DNA of 36,017 bases, from NCBI RefSeq assembly GCF_002289455.1, contig NZ_NTFS01000013.1:1-36017 (forward strand), given 5' to 3'. Shown piece by piece: positions 24,607-32,169 of this stretch. A model generated the notes under the pieces. That model made no database searches. It was not told the origin of the DNA and was given only the letters and a program-made list of their open reading frames with translations. Every line of letters starts with the position of its first letter. The stretch's first letter is position 1. The position numbers and the translations under genes are program-made. The stretch is from Brunnivagina elsteri CCALA 953. GTDB taxonomy: Bacteria > Cyanobacteriota > Cyanobacteriia > Cyanobacteriales > Nostocaceae.

Positions 24607-25836
24607 TTAATAATCATCATCATTATTATTTCGCATTGTGCGAGGGTCAGGTGCAAAAGCTAACCATAGGGGAAATTGTAGCAGGGCAAGGCTAATTTGG
24701 TCTTCAGAGTCATCAATAATAATAAAAGGCATTTGGTTGGCTTTGATCAGTCTTTCAGCTTTTTGTGCTACTGCTTCTGCGGTTTCAAATATCACCACAC
24801 CTCCATCGGGAGCAAAGTCTGGACGAGCTATTCCCAGGCAATCTTGTAAACCTCGTCGCCATTCACCGAGACGTTCTGGTGTTCCTGTTAATACCAAAGC
24901 CCGAACGCGATCGCCATAAAGTTTGTGCAGGATTGAGATGACGGCAGAAGCGATTAAAATATTTTGTAATCGACTTCCCATCGTCCGTAATGCACCACGT
25001 CCACCTTGGGTAAAAAACCAGTTTGAGACTCTTTCAGCATGTACAGGTTCAAAGGTGCGGCGTAATTGCCATACAGGACCATAGTAATCTGGTTTGGTGC
25101 GATATTGGTCGATTAAACGGCGAACTTGCTTGGTAGTCTCTTGAAACTGTTGCTGGGCAAATTGGAGGGGAGTTGCGAGAGGTTCGGGTTCGTTGTTTCT
25201 TGCATCTCTCCGGGAAAATTGTTCTCTGGGAGGTGGTTCTGGTTCTGGTTTTGCTGCGGGAATTAGTTGAAGTTGTTCGGCAGAAGCGGCTAAATCTTGT
25301 AAACTACCTGTGAGATAATCTTTGAAACCTTGAACTCGAATTGCTAAATCTTGGGAAGTTCCAGCAAATGTGGTTCGCATTTCGTTACGAATTCGCTCTT
25401 GTCTACGTTCGAGTTGTTCAATGGAGATTAGTAAAGCTTGTTTACGCTGTTCTAGTTGGGAAAGTGACTCTTGGACAACTTTAGCCATTGTAGTTTGGGT
25501 TTCGCCCAATTGCGATCGCATCTCGTTATAAGATGTCTGTAAAGTCGCGATTTCTTCTTGTAACGCCAGTTCCGTCTGTTGTAATTCGGCAATTCGTTGA
25601 GATATTTCTTTTTCTTCGGGATTAAGCTCGGAAATATTACTATTGGATTCGCTTCCTAACTGTGCCAAAACGGACGCAACGGCATTCTCTTGATTTTGTT
25701 CAGATAATTCTGATTCAGATTCCATTAATGACTCAATCTTATTTTCTTGTTGTTGCTCGTTGTTCGGGCTTTCTGTTTCAGTTTGCCCTGTATTTTCAAC
25801 TTTCGGCTCTGAGGTTTGGGATTCGTCTCCGTTCAT
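24607..25836 (-). CDS. DUF3086 family protein
   Basis: A cyanobacteria-specific family of unknown function; 409 residues. Residues 1-75 are acidic and Gln/Ser-rich (low complexity). About 76-190 form a predicted coiled coil (ERQQEL-type heptads, with LQQTELALQEEIATLQTSY and LEQRKQALLISIEQLERRQE). The DUF3086 domain (about 215-400) contains YYGPVWQLRRTFEPVHAERV and RVRALVLTGTPERLGEWRRG. It has no signal peptide or membrane helix. It lies between DUF3119 and plsY in a leftward run with mlaE. The coiled coil suggests assembly or scaffolding, and the setting points to membrane lipid biology, both inferences. Confidence 0.88.
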   Translation of the reverse strand: MNGDESQTSEPKVENTGQTETESPNNEQQQENKIESLMESESELSEQNQENAVASVLAQLGSESNSNISELNPEEKEISQRIAELQQTELALQEEIATLQTSYNEMRSQLGETQTTMAKVVQESLSQLEQRKQALLISIEQLERRQERIRNEMRTTFAGTSQDLAIRVQGFKDYLTGSLQDLAASAEQLQLIPAAKPEPEPPPREQFSRRDARNNEPEPLATPLQFAQQQFQETTKQVRRLIDQYRTKPDYYGPVWQLRRTFEPVHAERVSNWFFTQGGRGALRTMGSRLQNILIASAVISILHKLYGDRVRALVLTGTPERLGEWRRGLQDCLGIARPDFAPDGGVVIFETAEAVAQKAERLIKANQMPFIIIDDSEDQISLALLQFPLWLAFAPDPRTMRNNNDDDY

Positions 25837-25858
25837 AAAAAATTTAGTTAATAGTTAT

Positions 25859-25917
25859 TGATTACTAATTCCTGAACACTGATTACTAATTCCTGAACAC
25901 TGATTACTAATTCCTAA
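25859..25917. repeat. 21-bp tandem repeat before the DUF3086 gene
   Basis: Two exact copies of TGATTACTAATTCCTGAACAC (25859-25879, 25880-25900) and a partial third (901-917 of that kilobase) fill most of the spacer between DUF3119 and DUF3086. Degenerate CTGATTCCTGATTACT words follow. Copy number is likely to vary between strains. Confidence 0.9.
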
Positions 25918-25944
25918 TTACTGACTCCTGATTCCTGATTACTA

Positions 25945-26343
25945 TTATTTTTTGGGACAACGTTGTTCTAAACAAATTTGCAAGATTTTAGGGTCAAATA
26001 TAATTGGCAGAAAGTGAATACTTTTAATTTCCTTAAAATAAAACAAAATGGGTACTGGATTCCAAAATATTCGCCAATTTTCCCACTCTTGGTAAGGAAA
26101 ACTCCGAATCAGCTTGTCACCACGATAAACATCTAAGTCAGTCGCAGTAAATTTCAAACTTATAATTACCGATTGGAACATTAAAAACAAGGCAAATATC
26201 GTAACTAATCCCCCAATCCAAGCATTAACCAACAACAAAGGTATTCCCGTAAACACCAAAACTAAAGGGATATTGTAACTGGGCTTGAGTTCGACAGTAG
26301 ATAGTCTATCAGGTAGCTGATCTGGTGTTATGGAAGTAGTCAC
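25945..26343 (-). CDS. DUF3119 family membrane protein
   Basis: A 132-residue protein of the cyanobacterial/plastid DUF3119 family, function unknown. Two adjacent hydrophobic helices (about residues 26-62: NIPLVLVFTGIPLLLVNAW, then the GGLVTIFALFLMF run) are followed by a compact domain with FTATDLDVYRGDKLIRSFPY and WENWRIFWNPVPILFYFKE. The layout of two helices plus a small beta-rich domain resembles bacterial PH-like membrane proteins; this is a structural guess. The start is GTG with AGGA about 9 nt upstream. It sits 109 bp downstream of mlaE and upstream of DUF3086 and plsY. Confidence 0.85.
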   Translation of the reverse strand: MTTSITPDQLPDRLSTVELKPSYNIPLVLVFTGIPLLLVNAWIGGLVTIFALFLMFQSVIISLKFTATDLDVYRGDKLIRSFPYQEWENWRIFWNPVPILFYFKEIKSIHFLPIIFDPKILQICLEQRCPKK

Positions 26344-26452
26344 GGTTGAAAATCCTATTTACTAACAAAAATCCTAACAAACATCTATATTATTTTAGAT
26401 GAAAGGGGAACGGGAAAAGGACAGGTGTAAAATCCCCCGTACCACTTTCCTT

Positions 26453-27250
26453 TTAAAACCCTTGCTGCAAAGAACTACCTTGTCCTTGAAACATTAAGGC
26501 TGATAAGAAAAAGTTAAAGACAAAAATAAGTAGTAAAGATGTTACCACAGCTGCTGTAGTCGATTGTCCAACTCCTTTTGCACCTCCTGATGTTGTCATT
26601 CCCCAGTTGCAACCGACTATGGCAATCAAAATACCAAAACAACTGGCTTTAACCATCGCACTCAGAATATCCCAAATATCTAAAAAACTTCGGGCTGAAT
26701 CTAAAAATGCGGAATCGGCAAGATTATATACGTTTGTCGCAATCAGGAAACCTCCTAACATCCCCGTTACCAAAGACAGCAGCGTTAAAATAGGTAACAT
26801 GATGACGCAAGCGATGACACGGGGAATAACAAGATAGTCGATCGGGTCAGTTTTCAACATTAAGAGTGCATCGATTTGTTCTGTGACTCGCATCGTGCCA
26901 ATTTCTGCTGCAAATGCCGAACCAACCCTACCAGCGACAATAACAGCAGTTAAAACAGGTGTTAATTCCCGCGTTAATGCCAGCGCTAACACACCACCAA
27001 CAATATTTCCAGCCCCAAAGGCGATAAATTCCCGCGCAACTTGAATAGTAAATACCGCACCTACAAATACAGCAGTCACCAGGGCGATAAAAACCGAATC
27101 TGGTCCCACTGCTGCCATTTGTTCAAAGGTGTTACGTCGATGGATTTTCCCTTTGGTAAGGTGAAATAGCACTTGCCCGGTTAGAAAAAGCGCTGACAGC
27201 AAGCGCTGACCCCATACTCCTAAGGTTGATTTAGATTTTGTCTCGCTCAA
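26453..27250 (-). CDS. MlaE family lipid transport permease
   Basis: The permease of an Mla/TGD-type ABC lipid transporter, which moves phospholipid or other lipids between envelope membranes; plastid TGD1 is the homologous subunit. The 265 residues carry the family core, with blocks FTIQVAREFIAFGAGNIVGG, LTRELTPVLTAVIVAGRVGSAFAAEIGTMRVTEQIDAL and GCNWGMTTSGGAKGVGQSTTAAVV. Five to six helices are expected. The ATPase and the MCE-domain binding subunit are not in this window. The start codon is TTG without a good ribosome binding site, but no later Met fits, and the family N-terminus begins here. It opens the leftward run towards plsY. Confidence 0.93.
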   Translation of the reverse strand: MSETKSKSTLGVWGQRLLSALFLTGQVLFHLTKGKIHRRNTFEQMAAVGPDSVFIALVTAVFVGAVFTIQVAREFIAFGAGNIVGGVLALALTRELTPVLTAVIVAGRVGSAFAAEIGTMRVTEQIDALLMLKTDPIDYLVIPRVIACVIMLPILTLLSLVTGMLGGFLIATNVYNLADSAFLDSARSFLDIWDILSAMVKASCFGILIAIVGCNWGMTTSGGAKGVGQSTTAAVVTSLLLIFVFNFFLSALMFQGQGSSLQQGF

Positions 27251-27720
27251 TTTGATTTTTACAAGTTAACTCGGTAACTGCCGTCATAATAGCGAATTTC
27301 AGGGTGCTTTTTTAGTGGCTGTTAATGGTTTAGGGGTGTTAGGGGAGAATTTGCGTAGAAATGACCCATCATAATTTTGTCAAAGACGACCCATCATAAT
27401 TTTGTCAAAGACGACCCACCGGGTCGTCTCTACCTTTCAATAATTAACTTAAATTAAAGCGGTTCTCATAATTTTAAACTTCTTAATATAGACACCCGAC
27501 TTTGGACAAGGGGGTTACACCATTGGGAGACTTGAATTTATAAAGCTTAGAGCCACTTTGCTGCAAACTGTTTTGAGAAAATTCCTGAAAAAAAGTATGT
27601 ACATATTTTAATGAAAACTTAAGATTTTTGAACTATTGCCTGAGAGCAGACAATTCGACTTATCGTAGTAAATGACGTACCAGGATAACGGCTATTTTCA
27701 TCCAAGGAGCCTAGCCTACA
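27251..27720. other. Spacer between mlaE and the small membrane protein
   Basis: It presumably holds both divergent promoters. Two perfect 25-bp tandem copies of GACCCATCATAATTTTGTCA + AAGAC lie at 27363-27412, running into a variable-core palindrome at 27410-27428. A ribosome binding site AAGGAG is at 27704-27709. No gene is seen. Confidence 0.65.
27363..27428. repeat. 25-bp tandem duplication fused to variable-core palindrome
   Basis: Copies lie at 27363-27387 and 27388-27412. They are followed by GACGACCC-ACC-GGGTCGTC (27410-27428), then TCTACC. Each tandem copy starts with GACCCA, the beginning of the palindrome's inner stem, so the duplication seems to derive from the palindrome's edge. 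Confidence 0.85.
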
Positions 27721-28017
27721 ATGGCAATTCTTACAAATTTCCTCCGCTCGCTCGCTCTGACCATCATCTTTAGTTTTGTAGCCCCTCTGATTCTAATTGG
27801 CGCAGTTTTAGTAACTTTGTCGCTGACTGGTCATGTACCCGGCTTGCAGGATATCACAGGCGCGATCGCACATCTCATTTTGCAGTTTCTCGCTACTTTT
27901 GGCGGTGGTAGTTCTCTAGAAGGAATTATTATTATTGGATTAACTTGTAGTTTTGTAGGTGTGTTGTTTGATACTTATGTTCACTATCGGGATCAGATTT
28001 TGCGTTTACATTCTTAA
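27721..28017 (+). CDS. Small membrane protein, conserved hypothetical
   Basis: A 98-residue integral membrane protein with two or three hydrophobic helices: about 8-37 (LRSLALTIIFSFVAPLILIG), a weaker amphipathic stretch 45-60, and 70-88 (IIIIGLTCSFVGVLFDTY). A short polar tail, VHYRDQILRLHS, follows. AAGGAG 11 nt before the ATG supports the start. I cannot assign a family or role. A hairpin-like sequence follows the stop. The sppA gene lies 303 bp downstream on the same strand. Confidence 0.75.
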   Translation: MAILTNFLRSLALTIIFSFVAPLILIGAVLVTLSLTGHVPGLQDITGAIAHLILQFLATFGGGSSLEGIIIIGLTCSFVGVLFDTYVHYRDQILRLHS

Positions 28018-28320
28018 AACTAAGCCTCGTAAAGGTTTATCGAGACTGCAATGCTTGGAGAATGGGTTGAAATAGCCAAAAATCCTAGTGGCATTTATTT
28101 CCGAATTGCCTTAGATTCTCTATTTTCTGGGAATCAGTAAATCTATATATTTTTATATTTAATCAAATAGATATTGACTTGGTGTTGCCTCTAATAGTTG
28201 GCTTTCGACACAGAAAATCAAGTCAAAAGTACCAAATCACTTAAAATAATAACTATAATAACTAAAGTCTTTTAGCTGAAACTTTGAGATTAAATTTGTT
28301 ACGAGGTTCTTTGACTGCTC
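28018..28320. other. Spacer upstream of sppA
   Basis: An imperfect stem (CTCGTAAA / TTTATCGAG, 28026-28044) follows the small membrane protein gene and could end its transcript. A 29-codon frame at 28051-28140 (MLGEWVEIAKNPSGIYFRIA...) has no ribosome binding site, and I do not call it a gene. The rest is AT-rich. Confidence 0.5.
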
Positions 28321-29145
28321 ATGGTTTGGCCCTTTAAACCCAGGTTTAGCAAACAGATTGCTCGAATAGAAATTACAGGTGCGATCGCAAGTGGAACCCG
28401 CAAGCGAGTATTAGAAGCCCTCAAAACTGTTGAAGAGAAAAAATTTCCAGCCCTGTTACTCCGTATCGATAGCCCTGGCGGTACAGTTGGAGACTCCCAG
28501 GAAATTTACAGCGCTCTGAAAAGATTACGTGAGAAAATAAAAGTTATCGCTAGTTTCGGCAATATATCGGCATCTGGCGGCGTTTATATTGGTGTGGGCG
28601 CACAGTATATCATGGCAAACCCAGGTACAATTACTGGAAGTATTGGTGTAATTTTACGCGGTAATAATTTAGAAAGATTGTTAGATAAAATCGGCGTTTC
28701 TTTCAAAGTTATCAAATCTGGTCCCTATAAAGATATTTTGTCATTCGATCGGGAACTCACCGAACCCGAACAACATATTTTACAGGAACTGATCGACACC
28801 AGTTATCAGCAGTTTGTCGAAACCGTTGCTGAAGGGAGAAATTTGACACCAGAGACAGTAAGAAGCTTTGCAGATGGTCGAATTTTCACTGGACAACAAG
28901 CTGTAGAATTAGGTGTTGTGGACAAATTGGGAACCGAGGAAGACGCTCGTCGTTGGGCTTGTGAACTTGTGGAACTCGATCCAGAAAAAACCCCTTGCTT
29001 CACAATTGAAGAACGCAAACCTTTAATTAATCGTATTCTTTCTGGAAATAGCCAAGTTAAACCCAGCATAATTAGTTCCAGCATGGATTGGTTGGAATTT
29101 GAAATGTCAACTAGCGGTTTACCTTTGTGGCTTTATCGACCCTAA
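28321..29145 (+). CDS. sppA: Signal peptide peptidase SppA (short form)
   Basis: A serine peptidase of family S49 that cleaves leftover signal peptides in the membrane. At 274 residues it is the short, single-domain type. The nucleophile Ser85 lies in SASGGVYIG and the general base Lys137 in KSGPYKD; their 52-residue spacing equals that of B. subtilis SppA (as I recall, Ser147/Lys199). The oxyanion region is LRIDSPGGTVG (47-57). There is no clear N-terminal membrane helix (MVWPFKPRF...), unlike many SppA proteins, so it may bind the membrane peripherally. aroH follows after a stem-loop. Confidence 0.93.
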   Translation: MVWPFKPRFSKQIARIEITGAIASGTRKRVLEALKTVEEKKFPALLLRIDSPGGTVGDSQEIYSALKRLREKIKVIASFGNISASGGVYIGVGAQYIMANPGTITGSIGVILRGNNLERLLDKIGVSFKVIKSGPYKDILSFDRELTEPEQHILQELIDTSYQQFVETVAEGRNLTPETVRSFADGRIFTGQQAVELGVVDKLGTEEDARRWACELVELDPEKTPCFTIEERKPLINRILSGNSQVKPSIISSSMDWLEFEMSTSGLPLWLYRP

Positions 29146-29157
29146 ATTGGGTGTAAT

Positions 29158-29220
29158 CTGTCATTAGCATTTTGTTATTTAACCTCTACTGGGGAATAAT
29201 AGCTAATGGCAGTAATTTTT
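29158..29220 (+). terminator. Stem-loop with T-run between sppA and aroH
   Basis: CTGTCATTAGC (29158-29168) pairs with GCTAATGGCAG (29202-29212) over 11 bp with one G-T pair, followed by TAATTTTTTA. It reads as a Rho-independent terminator for sppA, although the loop of 33 nt is long. Since it ends only 12 nt before the aroH ribosome binding site, it could also act as an attenuator for aroH. Confidence 0.6.
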
Positions 29221-29236
29221 TACAGGAGGAATTTTC

Positions 29237-29656
29237 GTGGAGTCAGAGTGGAGGATGCGGGCAATTCGAGGTGCTACTACAGTATCTGAAAATTCGATGG
29301 AAGCAATGGACGAAGCTGTAATGGAACTTCTAGATGAACTCGAAGGACGCAATCAACTACATCCAACCGATATTATCAGTGTCACATTTTCCGTGACACG
29401 GGACTTAAACGCAATTTTTCCAGCTGCGATCGCACGTCAGCGTCATGGATGGGATGGAGTACCTATGTTGGATGTCCAGCAAATGTATGTTGAAGGCAGT
29501 TTAGAGCGCTGCATCAGATTTCTAATTCATGTATATCTTCCTACCTCTGTCCCGATTCATCATACTTACCTGAGAAAAGCTGCGACTCTGCGACCTGATT
29601 GGAGTTTGCCTCAGTCGTTACATCCATCACAGAAAGCTATAGAATCTAAAGTGTAG
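29237..29656 (+). CDS. aroH: Chorismate mutase, AroH type
   Basis: Rearranges chorismate to prephenate on the way to Phe and Tyr. This is the monofunctional trimeric AroH class, 139 residues. Against B. subtilis AroH (from memory), Arg11 = Arg7 (RGATT), Arg94 = Arg90 (CIR) and Tyr111 = Tyr108 (HHTYLRKAATLRPD). The catalytic Glu78 position is Gln82 here (DVQQMYVEG), with the same +4 offset as Arg11 and Arg94. The start is GTG, supported by AGGAGG at 29224-29229 with a 7-nt spacer; the internal ATG (residue 7) would also leave the fold intact. The terminator-like stem upstream suggests control separate from sppA. Confidence 0.93.
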   Translation: MESEWRMRAIRGATTVSENSMEAMDEAVMELLDELEGRNQLHPTDIISVTFSVTRDLNAIFPAAIARQRHGWDGVPMLDVQQMYVEGSLERCIRFLIHVYLPTSVPIHHTYLRKAATLRPDWSLPQSLHPSQKAIESKV

Positions 29657-29718
29657 AATACACAAGTATTGTCAGTGTAAATACTTAAGAGACGAGGTAA
29701 AACAATCATTGGCTTTCC

Positions 29719-30531
29719 CTACAATGAAATTTCCACATCCTTCAAAAAAGGTTCAAATACAGAAATCAATTCTGGACGACTTAAAACCAAAGTAGGGAAA
29801 GAAATATGACTATAATCAACCCCTGGAGATGCGGGAAAAGGTTGTAACTTCAAAGATTTCCAACAACCTCCAGCAGCTTTGAGAATTACCCAAGCTGCGG
29901 CAATATCCCAAATCTTAGGTGTTGCTTCAATACTGCCCAAAACAGCACTATTTGCCACCATTAGAAAATTATAACTGGCTGCCCCCAACATGCGAATTTT
30001 ACAGGGAAAATCTTTTTGAATTACTGATCTACTGCGGGAACAAACGTTGAAAAAATGGTTATGACTAGGTGCATCATTACTGGTAAAAATTGGCTGGTTA
30101 TTACAAAAAGCATCAGTGGGAGCAGCTAAACCCGAATTACCTTCCCAATATCCATGAAAGGATTGATTTAATGTTGGTAGATATATATAGCCGAAAACTG
30201 GCATTCCTTTATACAATAATCCAATCGAAATTGACCAAATTGGAATCCCACGGGTGAAATTAGTAGTACCATCAATCGGGTCAATTACCCAGCACCAATC
30301 GTTATCGGGGAATACTTTTTCACCTTCTTCGCTGAGGATACCATGACCGTTGAAGTTGGCTGCGATCGCATCACGGATTGCTTTATCTGCCCATGTATCA
30401 GCTTGAGTCACCAGACTACCATCAGCTTTTTCGTCAGCTTGTACCTGTCCGAAATATTCGAGCAGTTGATTACCGATTTTTGCAGAGGTTACTTGGGAAA
30501 ATTCGAGAACAGTAGTCCAGAAATCTGTCAT
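29719..30531 (-). CDS. Inositol monophosphatase family protein
   Basis: A magnesium- and lithium-sensitive phosphatase of the IMPase fold, 270 residues. The metal ligands are visible: Glu68-Glu69 in LSEEGE, Asp84 and Asp87 in DPIDGTTNF, and the C-terminal WDIAAAWVILKAAGG aspartate near residue 209. Substrates could be inositol phosphate, histidinol phosphate or other sugar phosphates; sequence alone does not decide. It begins 10 bp after the stop of the PucC-type transporter gene on the same strand, so the two form a tight operon. Confidence 0.93.
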   Translation of the reverse strand: MTDFWTTVLEFSQVTSAKIGNQLLEYFGQVQADEKADGSLVTQADTWADKAIRDAIAANFNGHGILSEEGEKVFPDNDWCWVIDPIDGTTNFTRGIPIWSISIGLLYKGMPVFGYIYLPTLNQSFHGYWEGNSGLAAPTDAFCNNQPIFTSNDAPSHNHFFNVCSRSRSVIQKDFPCKIRMLGAASYNFLMVANSAVLGSIEATPKIWDIAAAWVILKAAGGCWKSLKLQPFPASPGVDYSHISFPTLVLSRPELISVFEPFLKDVEISL

Positions 30532-30541
30532 TTAAATTAGC

Positions 30542-31963
30542 CTAATCTAATTCGCTTTCTAAAATAGACGCGATCGCATCTTTAGCATTACGCTGAAACT
30601 CGGTAACGTTGACTTGGGATAAGAACCACAGTGCCACTATCATTCCTACAGCTTGGGTTGCAAATACTAATCCATAGGAAACGACGGGGACATTTGATAA
30701 TAATTCACCCAAACTCAATACTGCACCACCCAATACGGTGGATAATCCTCGTGCCAAAGTTTGCGCTAACCCCCAAGCTCCAACGAATGTACCCGCACTT
30801 TCGGCAGCTGTGAGGTCAAGCATTAAACTTAGTCCCCCTGTTGTGGTGACTCCAGCTGCAAAACCAAATAAAACCAACATCCATTGCAGTAACTTGGGAT
30901 TTCCAGTTGTTCCTGCCAAGATGATCAATATCAAACAGATTGACACCCCAATACATCCGAATTTCGTGGTGTTTTTCTTACCCAAACGTGGTGCGATCGC
31001 AAATCCTGTCAATCCTAAACCAAGTAATGTCCCTATCCCAAAGAAAGCATTTAATTGAGTAGTTTCGGCAATTGTCATCTGAAACACTTTACTGCCGTAA
31101 GTCTCCATCACCGCATCTTGCATAAATAGGCTAATACTCATCACCACCAAAAAGGTAAAGAATATACCTGTTTGATTGCTAGCGGTAAGTATACGTAAAG
31201 TATCCTTGAGGGTAATTTTATCTTCGCGGTTTGAGACTGTCGAACGGTTGGAAAAGCGGGAATATTTCTTTTCGATTCCCAGGGTACTAATGAAGCATAA
31301 TATAACTGCGATCGCGGGAACTTTCAAAAACAAAAGGTTGATTTGGTCTTTAATTACCCCAATTGGTGCATCTAACTCAATTTGTTTAAGTAAACTGCTG
31401 CTAAGTATTGCCCCAAAAATTATACCAACCATCAACATTGACCACACAACCCCGACTATTTTCGAGCGGTTGTCTTCATCGGAAATATCGACAAGTAAGG
31501 CTGTAAATGGTGTTGAACTAGCACATAAAGCGATTCCATACAGGGCAAATACTAAAGATAGTAACCCTACCCAACCATAGGTTTGAGCGTTCCAACCATT
31601 TTCCAAACTTGTTCCAACTTGCCAGACAACCTGTACAGCCAAAAACGATGCTACAGCAAATAACACCGCACCAATCCAGATATAACCCGTGCGATGATAC
31701 CCCAATATCGGCTTGGAATCTGAAGCTTGACCGAACACAACCCGCATTGGAGCCACAAACTGATGCATTGCGATCGCAAATGCAGTCACCAATGCCGGAA
31801 CCTTCAATTCATCAATCATGACGCGGTTGAGAACCCCCAAGGTCAAAACCGACATCATACCCAAACTCATCTGAAATAAGCCAAGTCGAAACATAGTCGG
31901 GATATTGACTGTGGGCTTATTTAAGGCATTTGTCTGCGAATTCGATAAATTACCGCTTGCCAT
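30542..31963 (-). CDS. BCH/PUCC family MFS transporter
   Basis: A twelve-helix membrane protein (473 residues) of the PucC/LhaA group, an MFS branch linked in photosynthetic bacteria to assembly of light-harvesting or chlorophyll-binding proteins. Marks are the N-terminal TMFRLGLFQMSLGMMSVLTLG, RVVFGQASDSKPILGYHRTGYIW (the MFS A-loop region) and the GGLSLMLDLTAAESAGTFVGAWG segment characteristic of the family. In cyanobacteria, members are thought to help chlorophyll supply or export; the exact substrate is unknown. The downstream IMPase gene is co-transcribed. It diverges from the aldo/keto reductase gene. Confidence 0.93.
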   Translation of the reverse strand: MASGNLSNSQTNALNKPTVNIPTMFRLGLFQMSLGMMSVLTLGVLNRVMIDELKVPALVTAFAIAMHQFVAPMRVVFGQASDSKPILGYHRTGYIWIGAVLFAVASFLAVQVVWQVGTSLENGWNAQTYGWVGLLSLVFALYGIALCASSTPFTALLVDISDEDNRSKIVGVVWSMLMVGIIFGAILSSSLLKQIELDAPIGVIKDQINLLFLKVPAIAVILCFISTLGIEKKYSRFSNRSTVSNREDKITLKDTLRILTASNQTGIFFTFLVVMSISLFMQDAVMETYGSKVFQMTIAETTQLNAFFGIGTLLGLGLTGFAIAPRLGKKNTTKFGCIGVSICLILIILAGTTGNPKLLQWMLVLFGFAAGVTTTGGLSLMLDLTAAESAGTFVGAWGLAQTLARGLSTVLGGAVLSLGELLSNVPVVSYGLVFATQAVGMIVALWFLSQVNVTEFQRNAKDAIASILESELD

Positions 31964-32004
31964 TTTATGTCAAAGATACAACTAAAATAATTACCAGAAT
32001 AAAA

Positions 32005-32073
32005 TGTTGGGTTCCGGCGCAAATCTATATCTACCATATCACTACAACTATCTCCCATGCGCCTGCACCTAAC
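32005..32073. repeat. Hairpin element, copy B
   Basis: The left part TGTTGGGTTCCGGCGCA and right part TGCGCCTGCACCTAAC match copy A at 16144-16210 in layout. The inner stem is GGCGCA/TGCGCC instead of GACGCA/TGCGTC, so both sides changed together. The lower stem has one G-T pair. It lies in the divergent spacer between the PucC-type gene and the aldo/keto reductase gene. Confidence 0.8.
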
Positions 32074-32169
32074 CTATAAATCTGTTCCTTGTGCGGAGCA
32101 ATACCATATTCACCATTAACCACTACAATGGAATAGTAAAGAAATGTAAATAAATAACCAAAAATTAAC

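Noticed and set aside
28051-28140. 29-codon frame upstream of sppA
   Set aside because: It has no ribosome binding site and no recognisable motif; frames of this length are expected by chance.
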